This document shows positions 32,939 to 44,948 of a stretch of DNA of 64,000 nt, piece after piece. The notes below the pieces were generated by a model. That model was given only the letters and a program-made list of their open reading frames with translations. It did no database searches and was not told the DNA's origin. Positions within the stretch are counted from its first letter, which is position 1; each line of letters opens with the position of its first letter. The DNA comes from Ryuthela nishihirai. Lineage: Eukaryota > Arthropoda > Arachnida > Araneae > Heptathelidae. The translations under genes were made by a program, and so were the position numbers. The stretch spans positions 14,612,001 to 14,676,000 of the forward strand of contig JAWZYU010000001.1 of NCBI GenBank assembly GCA_038380435.1, given 5' to 3'.

Positions 32939-34847
32939 TTATTGAACTTATTTATATTTCATGCATTTTCCAAGAATTTCTTTAAACATCCATAACACGG
33001 AGAGAGAAATGTTACATTGCATTGGAAATCAAGTGTGTTGCCATCCATCATAACATCTTGACCTGTTATTTGGTGCTCGTGGGTTACTTATCGAGACAAG
33101 TGGGGTTTTTTTCGTCTAAATTTTATATCGATGTTAAGAGTGACTTCCTACCTTTCAAACCAAAAAATATGAGGAAATATTTTATTAACAAAGCTTGAGG
33201 TTTATTCACTTAACTGATCAAATAATGATTATAGTCATCAAAACTAAAAATTTATTTCGTTATCTTTAAGCTTCTTTTTATTTCGTTAAATGTGATGGTA
33301 GATTTTAATTAAATTAAATTTCAACCCATCTGTCACATAGGCAAAACTTTCAGGGAAATTTTCAAAATGTTTACCTTGAATTACTTTTAATCCATTTAGT
33401 ATGTTTGTCCATTTAGCTGCGTAATATATATTTTTTTTTTATCATAAACATGTATTTTATGATTTTAGATCCCTTAACATCCCTATCTGTGCAATCAGTA
33501 CTCAATTTAAATCAGCAAATCAATAGTTTTACTCTCGACAATAATTTTCTCTGTAATGTTCAAGATCAGAATCATTATAAGTAAATGAATATGGAGTTAC
33601 AATTATGCCAAAATAAAAAAAAAATGGAACTGAATGTACAGCAATAAAGTACATTTATTTAAACTGAAGTTAGTCATTTTAATAGTTTTCGTATATTCAT
33701 ATCTTCGCATGAAACTTTTAGAATAATAAACCCAAAACAATCCGCCAGTTCTTGTCAACTTCTAGCGATTCCCAGGAATTTTACCTTTTAGTAAATGACC
33801 TTTCTCTTCGATGGAACTGTCAATGTTTGGGTTCAGTTCAGCCATAATGTCTTGGACTACAACTGAGATTCTTCTATGTGAAATGTAACAGAGGAATAAT
33901 TCGGTCGGTAGTCGCCTGTCCCTTTTTGAATAAGGAAAACAGGAGGTAAGCTGCGAAGAGAAAAAAGGTAAACCTTAAAAAACAAGTCTATTCTTCTCGA
34001 TTGGTATCCCTAGGAATGGATAGGTGATGACAATATCCTAAACACTATCCTCTAAGATTTGACGCAGAAGAGCAGAAACGTTGCAGTGTTCATAAATGTA
34101 AACTCTGCTGTCTCTGAATTTTTTCAGTTTTACATCATTTGACATGTTTATTCTCTCTACTACTCAGTTTTTAGCCGCAATTCTTAATATTCCTACAGAT
34201 AAAATGTATGACAGTAGACTTATTTCTATTTTTATTTTTAACTGGTTATTATCTCTGCTACTCAGGCTTTATACACATTTCTTAATCTTCCTACAGATAA
34301 ATTAACAGTAGACTTATTTATATTCTTTTCTGTAACTGGCGTTCTACTCACTCTCAGTTTTTTATTTTGAATGTTTATATTTAATACTGATGCTATGCTT
34401 TCGTTTTTATTTGCCTCTCTGAGACTTTTCAAGCTCATACTCTACTATCCCAAAGACTTCAATATTGTGATTTCTGGTTTGTTGCTCGAGGTAATTTATT
34501 ACTCCTTACAAATCAACGACTTCTTTTTCGAGTAATAAATTAAACTCAGTTTCTTTTTCCTTTCCAATTTTGAGATTTAACGTTTTTTATTTGAGTAGTT
34601 CCTTTTTTCAGCATTTTAAGATGCTCGATAAATTTACCAGAGCAAAATGAAATACTTCTCCAATTTCCTTTCATTTGACTAGATTCTTTTTGAAATTTGA
34701 AGACTTTTTCTCTTTGAAGATCTTTTCCAAAATCACTTTTAATAAAAATCATCTTCCATAACACAGTCAATAAACAGTTAAATATTTTTATTACTAACAA
34801 AAATTTCCTTCCTCCCCTTAGGTTGCAATAAGTTTACTTGAGACAAA
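32939..34847. other. Unassigned AT-rich DNA
   Basis: No gene or repeat family recognised. The frame at 34546-34800 (minus) shows no known motif. Confidence 0.4.
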
Positions 34848-34950
34848 AAAATAAATACCCCCTAAAGCAGTTGCTTGCCACAGAGGTCTGACAGTAGCAT
34901 GTCAGTTTATATGCCGCAGTAAAAGATCTGAGAGGATGGCAGGAAACTGA
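34848..34950 (-). mobile_element. SINE-B fragment, 3' half
   Basis: From AAATAAATACCCCCTAAAGC to GAGAGGATGGCAGGA it matches the 3' half of SINE-B on the minus strand; the tRNA-like head is missing. Several substitutions (CAGTTGCTTGCC, CAGTAGCATGTC) mark it as an older copy. Confidence 0.85.
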
Positions 34951-36365
34951 AGATAAATTAATAAAATAAGATCGTGATGAAACCTATTTAAACTCGATTT
35001 CCAACAATATTCGTTGTTTGGGGAGTTCTGGTAGCTGGGATATTTAACAATAAATTTTCTCGTTTTAAAAAAAGCCATTCATTAGTGTATAATATTGAAA
35101 TAATCATTATGCAAACGTCTAAAGAGTTTATTTATTTTACTAAATAGCTTAAATCAATACTTATTATTTAAGTTCTAATTAACCTTGAGGCATATTCTTA
35201 TGACACATTACTGCTTTGAGATATTCCATAACTCTTTAAATAATGAACGAATAGTTTCGAAAATCGAGACTTAAATAGATTTGATTATGATTTTTAATTT
35301 ATACTCAGTCAGATTTTTCCCATTAAATGCATATTTAAGATGTTATAGAGTTTTAAAGTTAGATTCCCATTGGCAATAATATGAAAATTTTCTTAATCTT
35401 TCAGCAGGAAAGGGTAGAAAGCAAATAATACTTCTCTCCGAAAAAAGAATTACTCTTTTCTAAACTATCACGAACGCTACACATATTAAGCAGACGAATC
35501 TCCTACTCAATACTATGACGATAAAGCTCACAACACTTAAAATGGAAGGCAGTAAAACGTGAGTCAGCCGTCAGCAGACTCATAATGCCTATTGCTATCA
35601 GCTTCTTCGTTTCCATGTAGACAAAGAAGTAATTTAAAACTCAGATAAAATTTTACTAAGGAAATAAAATAACTCAAGACATATTTCAACATGGAACGAC
35701 TTCGATTTTGGTGCCAAAAATGAAAATTCAAAATTTCTTCTCCTTCATCCCTGAAATAAAAAAAATATATATTATAGAATACATAAATATATCTCGCCAA
35801 GCACTGTACTATTTTCACAAGAAAAAGTCTTCACGCACTCGATATTATTTTATTTTTAATATGTTTGAATTAAATGCAAATGGGAAAAAGTTTCAAGTGG
35901 ACATAAATAAAATCTACGGGGAAAAGAATCACTCGTTGCACGGCGTTTCTTTTCTGAATGTCTCGAAGCAGCGACGAAGTCCTACTGCCAATCCTCATGC
36001 CTCATGGAAAGGTATCGACCAAACATTTCTTTACTCTTTCTGATTCCTTGGTTATTGGATTAGAAAACAAATTATTTTTTGCACAAATTCAAGCTTAACT
36101 CTTTTCTCGTGAATGTATCATTTTACTGTTATTAATCGAAATTTGAAGTTACGATTGGATATTTTTAATAGTCAAAAGTTTATATTGTTAAATTAAATAA
36201 AAATACGACATATGTTGGATTTTTGTTTAATTTAAAAATTCATATTTTTTAAATTTTTATTTAAAATTTTTATTTTTGTTAATTTTTTTAATTTATTTAT
36301 TTAATTATAAATTTATTTAATTTTCTATTTTTAAAATTTATCTAATTATAAAAAAATTTAAATGA
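34951..36365. other. Unassigned AT-rich DNA
   Basis: No recognised feature. From 36180 to 36360 the sequence becomes an almost pure A/T stretch with AATTTATT-like runs. Confidence 0.4.
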
Positions 36366-36403
36366 AAAAATCGAACGCTAACATACGTTAGCGTTCGATT
36401 TTT
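36366..36403. repeat. Perfect 17-bp hairpin with a 4-base loop
   Basis: AAAAATCGAACGCTAAC (36366-36382) and GTTAGCGTTCGATTTTT (36387-36403) are exact inverted repeats around ATAC. This is the tightest perfect hairpin I noticed outside transposon palindromes. It lies at the right edge of an A/T-rich stretch. Its role is unknown. Confidence 0.9.
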
Positions 36404-36574
36404 CTCCAATGGAATAAAATTTTGACTCCTGTTCTTTCTCAAATCAGTGTTAATGCTTTTTCTTCTGTATCCGTATTTGTTCTTTTGAATTGTTAGTGAA
36501 CCGGATTTTTGCGCATTAAATGGACTAAAACGGTCAAGTCAGGAAGTCGCAAGAGTTTGGATTATTTTATCTTT

Positions 36575-36945
36575 GAGAGGAGCTTTTTCCTGCACTACAG
36601 GCTAAATGACCAGGTCACAAGGACCCCCCTTTCCCAAAGGCTTAGAGAAGGTTGGGGAATGAGTTCCATTGGACAGCTCTCTGGACACTGAATTTGAGTT
36701 CTGCGTTGTATTGAGAAAGCCTGGGACTATTTTGCTTCATAGGAATGTATTTGAGTTTTAAATTACTTCTTTGTGTGCGTGATATATTACACAAGCTAGA
36801 CATACTAAGTGCACACGGTAGATGGAAGCATCCTATCAAAGTAATCATGCATGTTCTTTAACACAGGATATGGATATTCTTCACTCAGGACTATGGCTTA
36901 ATATTACATCCGATGCACTGCATTGCTGTTGCGAAATGCTTAAAC
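36575..36945 (-). mobile_element. Old SINE-A copy, interrupted
   Basis: 36575-36690 matches the SINE-A 3' half (GGAGCTTTTTCCTGCACTAC, GGCTAAATGACCAGGTCACA, CTTAGAGAAGGTTGGGGAA) and 36848-36945 resumes with the middle of the element (CATGTTCTTTAACACAGGAT, TGGCTTAATATTACATCCGA). About 155 bp of unrelated DNA lies between them. Heavy divergence makes this one of the oldest copies in the window. Confidence 0.7.
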
Positions 36946-39034
36946 CTCCATACCTGTTTAAATGCTGAAAGAATATTATCGAAAAATCGGGATTTAGATA
37001 GATTTGACTGAGATCTTTAATTTACCTTTAATCATATTTTCCCATAAAACGTTCAATTTAAAAATTATAGTATACAAGTTATCTTCCCATTGACATAATA
37101 TGGGTGGCCATAATTCAATGATCGCTCAGTATAGGATTGCTTCTAAGTGTTGAGAGAACAGGAAATGAATAAGTTTAGAACATGATGTTTTGCAAAAAAT
37201 GTGAATATCAGGACTTTCTGTCATTGGTTCTGTCGAACTCAAAGAACTATAATCAACGCTACTGAAATAATGCAGCATATGCATGGGGAAGAAATTTTGT
37301 CTACTTTTTTATATAATAATGTATCTCAAATTACATTAAAATTGATCCTACCCGGTATGCTTTCATTTTTGAATTAAAGTTTTTCAGTGTTACAATACTG
37401 AAAAACTTGAATTAAACTTAAGCGTTAGAGACATGAACAAACTTGCAAGAGGTAGAGTAATGAAAAATTATTTGCACATGGACAAATTTTCTCATATTGT
37501 TTTTTTGGAGGCACGTTTTCCTTTGTCTTTAACTGATATTAATCTGTGGTATTCCCGGCATTACATCGCATTACCGGATCACATCCTTCTTCTGTGTTAT
37601 TGCATGAAAAGGAAAAAATTCGTACAACAGCCCAATACGACATTTGGGTTAATTCACGCAAGTTGATCGCACGAAATCTGGATGGTTTCCGAGTTCTTAA
37701 ATGCAGTAAATTCTTTCCCTTGCATTAAATGCAGGTAATTAACACTCTCCTCGCAGAAACGTGGCGAATTTTGAAAGGATAAAAAAACATGTGTTTGAGG
37801 CCATTAGCAAATTACTTTGCAAAGATTTTTTCGCTCATTTCGGTGTTGACTCGTCTCATTTGTTTTAGGAATGTTCGCATCCCTGTTGCCATAGCGACAC
37901 AATCATCAGTTAAGGTGACGATCACTAAAAGCAGACTGAGATGATTAGCAAAATTGAAAAGCTTTCTTCCACGACTGAAGAGATTTTCAAGCACATACAC
38001 GATCATTGCTGATGTTTGCTTCCATTATCCCTTCCGGTTGTATTACCATCTTCAGATGTGTAAACGGTGCTTAATTAAGAGAAAAAGTCTTGAGAGGTGA
38101 GGAAAATGTAATTCAAGAGCTTCACTATTATAAATTTTTTGTTAACATTACTTCTGTACACGGCTTTGCCTTAAAATATTGCTGTTAAATAATTTGAATT
38201 GCACATCGTTTCAAAACCTTTCTAAGGTATATAGATACAAGATTACAATATTGTAATGTCATTAAAAGAATAAATTTGGTATTCTGTATCATGAAAACTA
38301 AATTCGACTTTAAATGTTTTTACTTCTGGGATTTAATGTGGTAAATAAATTACTATTAGGATCAGTTAACCTTAATTTAAGACAGAGTGAAAAAACTGAA
38401 ACTAAATATGTACCTCCTGTGGAGCCTATATTTCCAATGCGCTATGAACAAAATGCATACTTCCATAAATATTAAACTACGTTTTAGATTTTCCATAATG
38501 TTTTCGTACAAGACTTGTGCTATTCAAATCACATGGTATTTCTACTCAAATTATTTTTCTGATCTAACTTTTGATAACAATCGACGGTCCTGTACCTTTT
38601 GCCATAGTTTGAAAACTGCATCCCCTGGGCCTGAAAAATATGCCATGAGCTAGATATTGAGAAGAAATTAACAATTCAAAATCGTTTCTTTTTTAAAGAT
38701 CGCAGTTAACTCCTTGAGCCGCAGATTAAGGTCGTTCACTTTGTAGAAGAAGAAAGGAAAATTAAATTTTTGATTTCAAAGAAATTTGTGAAAAAGGAAT
38801 TTACGAACGTACTCAGCATAAAGGTAATCGAAATAGTATTTGTACTGAAGTAGACATCATTACACTGTGAGCATGACATTATAGGCTTACTTTCATAGTA
38901 TTAATTCTGTACAATTAGATGTTCCATGATGTACTCTTGGTTGTCATTTCATATCACTCAATAAATACCGCAAGTATCTGAATATGCACTGCATCTAAAG
39001 TTTTGATTATCATTTCCACTAACCATTATCTCTC
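36946..39034. other. Unassigned AT-rich DNA
   Basis: About 2.1 kb with no recognisable gene or repeat. Frames at 37433-37728 and 38387-38653 have no known motif. The last few hundred bases may be the 5' UTR of the following LINE. Confidence 0.35.
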
Positions 39035-39583
39035 CATAAGTAGTTGGAATGTGAGGACTCTGCACAGAAATTATTCGCTTGATGTCCTCACACAAGAATT
39101 CCACCGTTATAATTTAGATATTCTCGGCTTTCAAGAGACCAATAAAGGATAAGATAAAGGAGAGATAAAGGTAAGATTCTTAAAAATAATCTTAAATTTC
39201 TCTTTTCAGGGAAGGAATATAATAATCATTTTCAAGGCATAGGTATGCTTCTGAGAAGACATACTAGTGATGCTCTTCTAGGATATGAGTGCATTTATGA
39301 AAGGTTTCTTACAGCAAAATTTCAGAGAACCACTAAAGACTTGAATGTTATCTGCAGTTATATCCCCACTGAGGATGCCGGTGAGGATAAAAAGGACATG
39401 TTTTATGGACAACTTCAGGATATTTTTAATTCTGTCAAGAAAGGAGATATTACTTATGTTCTAGGTGACTTCAATGCCAACATTGGTACTGACTCTGACC
39501 TTTGGGGAGGGGTGAAAGGCCCTTTTGGTGTTAGTAGCTGCAATGGCAATGGTCGTCTCCTACAGGTAAGTAACCGCCACATA
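39035..39583 (+). pseudogene. RTE-like LINE endonuclease, N-terminal and middle part
   Basis: Starts with SSWNVRTLHRNYSLDVL and YNLDILGFQET, the usual first two blocks of an APE-type endonuclease (N..T.., then catalytic Glu in QET). After a short damaged stretch (39150-39240, with an ATAAAGG duplication) comes NHFQGIGMLLRRH, then ICSYIPTEDAGEDKKDMFYG and YVLGDFNANIGTD, which carries the catalytic D.N. The Tc1-like element splits the gene after GNGRLLQ. Confidence 0.85.
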
Positions 39584-40797
39584 CACCAAAGAGCCAAAAC
39601 ATTTTGACCAGCGCGTCATTAAGTCAAACTGCAAGTAAACGACGGCGTGTGTGAAGGTCATGGAATGGTATAAATAACACCTGATACTGCTCTGTTAATT
39701 AGTTAATAAGTTATTCCAGAGGGGAAAAGCAGTGCACTTAAGTGAGCTTGACAAATGCCAAATTGTAATGGCCAGATGACTGGGTCAGAGCATTTCCGAG
39801 ATGGCAAGGCTTGTGGGGTGCTCATGGTCAGCCGTTAGAACCTGCAAAAAGTGGTTCGAGGAGGGGAAAACCACGAATCGCCGGCAAGGTGTGGGCTGAC
39901 CCGGCTCATCGATTCTAGAGTTTAACAAAGGCTATCCCGTATGGTACAAGCCAACAGAAGGGATACTGCGGCGCAACTTGTTGTAATTTGAATGCTGGTG
40001 ATGGACGTAATGTGTCACAACACACAGTACATCGATCCCTGCAGAAAATGGGGCTACGTAGCCGCAAGCCACTCCGATTGCCCATGCTAACATCAGTTCA
40101 CCATCGAAAGCGCCTACAATGGGCAGTCGAGCATCAAAACTGGATCTTGAATGATTGGAAGAAGGTCCCCAGGTAAATGATGCATATATACCCGGCCATC
40201 CATATGGTTGCACCATGTGGATGGCAGGGTACTTATTCATCATTTACCTGGGGAAGTGTAAGCACCACGATGCACTGTGGGACGAAAGCAAGCCGGTAGA
40301 AGAAGTTTAATGCTTTTGGCAATGTTTTGCTGGAAATCCCTGGGTCCAGTCATTCATGTGCAGGAAACTATGACGTCTACCACCTACCTAAACATCATTG
40401 TAGACCAAATACATCCTTTCATGGCAACGGTATAACCTTCTAGTAGTGTCTTCTTTCAGCAGGATAATGCGCCATGCCACACTACCTGGACTGATCGAGA
40501 ATGGTTCGTGGAACATGAGAAAGACTTCCAAGTATTGCCCTGGCTTCTAAATTCTCCAGACATTAATCCAATCGAGTATCTGTGCTTTGTGTTGGAACAG
40601 CGTGTCCGATCTGCGGCGTCTGAACCACGTAACTTACACGATTTAAAGGATCTGCTGGTAACGTGTTGGTACCAGACCACAAGAATCGTTTAGAAAACTT
40701 GTAGCGTCCATGCCTCACCGGGTAAAGCAGTTTTGGCGGCACATGGAGGACCAACATCATGTTGGGTAGGTGGTCATAACGTTTTGGTTCTTTGGTG
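39584..40797 (+). mobile_element. Tc1-like transposon, 1214 bp, nested in the LINE
   Basis: Terminal inverted repeats CACCAAAGAGCCAAAACATT-TTGACCA (left) and TGGTCATAACGTTTTGGTTC-TTTGGTG (right), differing at about three of 27 positions, are flanked by a TA target duplication (39582-39583 and 40798-40799). The length and the single degenerate transposase are typical of Tc1 elements. LINE endonuclease reading resumes directly after it (SLDGLHKDMIDYMLI, near 40820-40865), which proves that it inserted into an existing LINE. Confidence 0.95.
39735..40765 (+). pseudogene. Tc1-like transposase, degenerate
   Basis: The N-terminal helix-turn-helix region is seen as LSELDKCQIVMAR with GQSISEMARL-like sequence in shifting frames (39738-39850). 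It is followed by AGDGRNVSQHTVHRSLQKMG and HHRKRLQWAVEHQNW (about 39990-40145). Of the DDE catalytic triad, the second Asp is visible in FQQDNAPCHTTWTDREW (about 40457-40507) and the Glu in SPDINPIEYL (about 40554-40583). The first Asp, which should follow the tryptophan-rich block near 40165, lies where an 84-bp imperfect palindrome (40169-40252) disrupts the gene. The C-terminus MPHRVKAVLAAHGGPT is preserved near 40711-40758. Dead copy. Confidence 0.9.
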
Positions 40798-40799
40798 TA

Positions 40800-41079
40800 A
40801 TACGTACACATGGGTTTCACTAGATGGACTGCATAAGGATATGATTGATTATATGTTAATTATCAGCAAATGGGCTAATTCTGTTAGGAATACCAGGTCA
40901 TATAAGGGGAGCTGAAATTTGGAATAATGGCTGAAATTAAACTTAAGAAGTGTTGTGCTAAGGTTAAAAAAATTATCTTTAATACTGAAGTTCTGAAAGA
41001 CCCAATTGTAGCTAACGTTTACCATGATAGTTACTTAGTCATTATGACAGTCATAGGTAGCTTACTACTGAAGTTGAGG
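40800..41079 (+). pseudogene. RTE-like LINE endonuclease C-terminus and linker
   Basis: Reads SLDGLHKDMIDYMLII, SKWANSVRNTRSYKG, and in another frame AEIKLKLKKCCAKVKK-like sequence. In RTE elements this position carries the final endonuclease block (IDY.L....W......R..RGAD..SDH), here with a stop and frameshift after RSYKG, so the catalytic SDH is lost or out of frame. The segment ends at the target duplication of the SINE-A. Confidence 0.75.
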
Positions 41080-41466
41080 GTTGGGTTGTTTTACCTCTGA
41101 GCAGCACTTTTTTGCACACCATGGGCTAAATGGCCAGGTCACATGGACCCCGAAGGCTCAGAGAAGGTTGGGGGAGGGGACCCACAGGCACAGCTGTTGG
41201 GAGACAGATGGTAGCCTCCCGTCAAGGCCATCCAGCGTGTTCTTTAACGTGCACAGGGTATGGCTCTCCCGTACACGGGGCCACGGCTTAACGTCCCATC
41301 CGACGGACGGCGGCCTTTCCAAGCCCATCGGTGTTGCCTACTGACCGTGGGCAGGGAGGGGAATTTTGCGGAGATAAATCTCAATGCTGATCCATGTGGG
41401 ACTCGAACCTGGGAACTACAGATTACGAGCTTGGCGCGTTACCGACTGAGCCACCCCCAACCCTGA
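41080..41466 (-). mobile_element. SINE-A with 11-bp target duplication, nested in the LINE
   Basis: Minus-orientation copy flanked by perfect TGAAGTTGAGG at 41069-41079 and 41467-41477. A and B boxes are present in the tRNA-like head at 41400-41460 (minus strand). The LINE linker continues on both sides, so this insertion is younger than the LINE. Confidence 0.95.
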
Positions 41467-41477
41467 TGAAGTTGAGG

Positions 41478-42243
41478 AAGAATGGGACGTTTAAACAGGC
41501 TTTTTCGGAAACTAACAGTACTTTTTTAGGAAAAAAGGAGCAGAGGAGGAAGAATTATTTGAGTGATAAGGCACTTGAGCTTACTTCAGAAAGAAAGAAC
41601 TGCAGGAATGTCCTTAATCAATACCCTACTACTTTTAAGAGAAAGCATTACAGAGAGCTTAATAAAGGTATAAAAGATCATTTAGCTGCTGATAAGAATC
41701 TTTGATTTGATGGCTTGGCCGACAAAGCCCAGGAAGCAGTTAGACAGCACAACAGCAGAAGAGAGCTGTACCAGATAGTTAATGATTTGTGTGGTTGTAG
41801 GCGGACAGGTATACAAGGATTGAAGAATAAACAAGGTAAGGTTACAAAAGGTGAGGATTCTGTCATAGCTAGGTGGGCTGAGCATTTCAGTGATGTTCTA
41901 AACAATGCGGTTAGTTCTACTCCCATTGTTAGTTATATGATATATATATATATCTGGCTTTAATGTTGGCCCTATAACACAGTCTGAAGTTATTTTAGCT
42001 ATTTCTAAACTTAAACTTTACAAATCCCCAGAGGTAGATGAAATTACTACGGGAATGATTAGAGCTGGGAATGTTTCGGTTACCACATGGATGACTGAAA
42101 TTTTGAATATCTTTTATGATAAAGACATGGTTCCTAAGGATTTTACCAGAGCTATTCTTATTCCTATTTTGAAAAGGTGATCGCAGTTCTTGTGATAACT
42201 ATAGGGGTATCAGCTTACTCTCTGTTCCAAAAAAGTTCTTTGC
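41478..42243 (+). pseudogene. RTE-like LINE linker and first RT blocks
   Basis: Frame fragments give LTSERKNCRNVLNQYPTTFK, FDGLADKAQEAVRQHNSRRE, QGLKNKQGKVTKGEDSVIAR and WAEHFSDVLN, then ITQSEVILAISKLK and IRAGNVSVTTWMTEILNIFY and RAILIPILKR. This is the usual run-up to the RT of RTE-type LINEs. An (AT)n expansion near 41938-41953 and frameshifts near 42178 break the frame. Confidence 0.8.
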
Positions 42244-43006
42244 ATGATTGTGCTTAATAGAATTAAGAATCTGGTTGACAGGCAATTGCATGATGAGCAA
42301 TGTGGATTCAGAAGTGGTAGGGGATGTGTGAATCAGATACTCAGGCAGATTCTTGAGAAATGTTTAGAGTTTCAGAAACCTTTGGTTACTAGCTTTGTTG
42401 ATTTCAAAAAGGCTTCTGACTCCGTTGATCGACATAATTTGTGGTTGATTGTGAGATCGTATGGCATACCAGATAAGCTAGTTAACATAATGAATGTTCT
42501 TTATAATAACACTGAGTCGTGTGTGAGAGTTGGTAAGGCTTGTAGCAATTGGTTTAGCATTACTTCTGGTGTTCGACAAGGGTGCATTTTGTCTCCTTTT
42601 CTCTTTAGCTTGGTTATTGATTATGTTAAGCGAAATTCTCTTCAAGGGAAAGATTTTGGCCTTAAATGGGTTGAAGATATGAAAATTTCTGATTTAGATT
42701 ATGCTGATGATTTAGCCCTTTTGGCAAATGATGTTGATGAGATGGACTCTTTCATTCGAGCTGTTGATGAGACTGGTAGTAGAGTAGGTTTGGTTGTAAA
42801 CAGAGAGAAAACTAAAGTGATGAAAATTGGTCAGGCAGGTTGTGATTCAGTTAATCTGAATGGTTGCAGTCTTGAGCAGGTGTCACAGTTTAATTATCTT
42901 GGGAGCTATGTAACAGATAATGGTGATGTGCGGCATGAGATTAACAGACGAATAGGGATTGCTGCCGGGACTTTTAAGAATCTATGGAATGTGGGAGAAA
43001 TAGGCG
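42244..43006 (+). pseudogene. RTE-like LINE reverse transcriptase, core
   Basis: The best preserved LINE frame in the window. Motifs in order: LVDRQLHDEQCGFRSGRGCV, VTSFVDFKKASDSVDRHNLW (block A, catalytic Asp), TSGVRQGCILSPFLFSLVID (block B), SDLDYADDLALLA (block C; YADD encoded at 42700-42711), VNREKTKVMKIG, and FNYLGSYVTDNGDVRHEINR. The frame is interrupted in the conserved FKNLW region by the Ty3 LTR, and C-terminal LINE sequence resumes at 48616. Confidence 0.93.
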
Positions 43007-43560
43007 TTTTAGGGACTCGGTGGGTATGAAGGGTCAGGATCGCCATTTTGGCGGCAGTGCCTACCCGCCTGGCGACATAGCGCCAGCGGCAGGGCCAGTT
43101 TTGAGAGCACGATGAAGAAAGGCGACAAGAGTCGTCCCTGCATGCGATCGTGTTTGAACACTATTGGCCGAGACACCCTAACGTCCCCCAGAAGGACACG
43201 TGACATCATCCGGCGGGGTGGTTTGAACTAAGACTTGCGCGCGGACCACGATACGGTCCGGATGTGAGACTGTTCGTTTGCAGTTCGTTTTAAGTTTTGT
43301 CTGTAGCAAGCGGTGGGACCACTGAGGTTCGTTATAGCCTATGTTGAATTTGGCCAGTGACTGCACCAGGTGGGCAGTCACTGTGTGTATATAATAAAAT
43401 GTAAATAAATGTACATAGTTGAAATACATGAGTTTGTGTGTCCGGCCACCTGAATTATTCATCCTGACAAGATAGGGACAGGTAACCTTCTACAATAGCT
43501 CTCACATACATAGTTAGTAAAAGAATCCAGCCCAGACAGGCAGAAAAGATTGCGTCTACA
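43007..43560 (+). repeat. 5' LTR of the Ty3/Gypsy element
   Basis: Matches 47999-48615 through GGGACTCGG...CCAGCCCAGACAG and ends TGCGTCTACA. A likely TATA element (TGTATATAATAAAA) lies at about 43385-43398. The two LTRs differ at about two dozen positions by eye, so the insertion is not very recent. Confidence 0.92.
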
Positions 43561-43562
43561 TT

Positions 43563-43578
43563 TGGCGTCAGCAATTGG
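43563..43578 (+). promoter_or_regulatory. Probable primer-binding site
   Basis: TGGCGTCAGCAATTGG begins two bases after the LTR end. TGG complements the CCA end of a tRNA. The implied primer end ...CTGACGCCA is compatible with a serine-type tRNA, but I cannot verify the match. Confidence 0.7.
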
Positions 43579-43730
43579 AATTTTTGTTGTGAGAATTGGT
43601 ACGAGGTGGCGTTCCATTAAGGGACTTTAGTTTAACAGATGTTGAGTGCTGAGAGGAAAGTAAATCATCGCTGTGAGAACTTTACATCGGATGTGGTAAG
43701 ATCTAGTCTGCAGAGCCAGTTTTTGTCTTT

Positions 43731-44700
43731 TTGTTATTCTGTGCTATGACATATAATACGCGAGGGAACGCGAAAAACGGTTCTAAATCGTACCACGCGG
43801 ACACTACTCAAGACAGTTCAGCGCAAAACATGGACGCTATTGGGTCTGATTTGTCAATAGACGCTGTCAGCGATTATTCTCTGACTCAGGAAATAGCGGA
43901 GCAGTCCGATGATGCTAGAAAGCACGAATTGGAATTGAGGAAATTCGAACTAGCTGATAAACAAGCGCAGAGCGAGATGGAGGCCGAAGAAAGGCGAGCG
44001 CAGTGGGAGATGGAGGCCGAAGAAAGGCGAGCGCAACGCGAACACGAATTGCAAATGAGGCGTCTTGAGCTTAAGACAGCAAAAGCAAGCGGCGTCGGAT
44101 CTCATGGTGCATCGTGTGATGGGTACGATTCGTCTGGGTCCGATTCCCGTAGCAGCGCGAAAAGGAAGGAGCATGAGGAGCTAAAATATTGGATTTCAGT
44201 TCTGCATACTACGCTGGGATCGCCCCCAGAAACTCTCCTCGACATTCCTTTGTATTTGAAGAGGATCGAGAGCGTTTTCGTTAATTAGGGCGTGCCTGAA
44301 GCGGTTAGGGGCCAGGTAGTCCTCCCCATTTTTCGGAAGAAGCTGAACGATCTTTGGACTTCATTGCCTGACGAGGATGCCAAAGACTACAGTAAGCTCA
44401 AAGCGTACATTTTGGAGAGGTGTAAAGTCTCTGCAGTTGAATATAAGAGGCAGTTGGATGGGGCAAAGAAACTTGCTAAGGAAACATGGAGCGCGTTTTC
44501 GGAGAAAATTAGGGAAATGTGGAGAAGGTACATTGCGAGCAGGAAAGTGTCCACATTTGAGGAATAGGTCGACCTGCTGGTGGCATATCGAATTAAATCA
44601 GAGGTACCGAGTAGCACTGGCGAATACGTTGCATTGCAAGAGCGCTCAGACTGGTTGCGTCCGAGAGACCTCATAGACTGCATATTACATAATTTAGCGA
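43731..44700 (+). pseudogene. Ty3/Gypsy gag (capsid region) with two in-frame stops
   Basis: The N-terminal part holds a charged helical region with a tandem 12-residue repeat (EMEAEERRAQWE then EMEAEERRAQRE), likely a coiled coil. It is followed by a capsid-type segment: LDIPLYLKRIESVF, a stop at 44286, then in the same frame VPEAVRGQVVLPIF, DYSKLKAYILERCKVSAVEY, KETWSAFSEKIREMWRRY, a stop at 44565, and again in frame LVAYRIKSEVP with LQERSDWLRPRDLIDC. Two nonsense changes in an otherwise continuous frame show recent inactivation. The protein would form the particle shell and package element RNA. Confidence 0.85.
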
Positions 44701-44741
44701 GCAGTTGAATTAATGCGCATCAACGGGACTCTGATCGACAG

Positions 44742-44948
44742 GTGTCCAGGTACATTCCTCCTCCCAGGCGTGACCAAGTAGAACAAAAAGCGCCCAAGCA
44801 ATTTGCGAAGCGATCAGTTGCTAGTACTAGCGGTGCGCGTGGCTGTTTTGAGTGTGACTCGAACCATCATCTTCGCAGAGATTCCCCTCAATGGCGAGCA
44901 AAGAGGAAATCGCCCAATGCTGGGATCAATACGGCGCAGACCGTATGA
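44742..44948 (+). pseudogene. Ty3/Gypsy nucleocapsid zinc knuckle
   Basis: Contains GCFECDSNHHLRRDSPQW. The CCHC zinc knuckle (C-x2-C-x4-H-x4-C) is recognisable, but the last Cys is replaced by Ser, so zinc binding would be impaired. It is in a different frame from gag, implying a frameshift near 44700. Confidence 0.8.

Noticed and set aside
43950..44174. Minus-strand frame in the gag region
   Set aside because: It is the complement of the charged, repetitive gag helix and carries no domain of its own.
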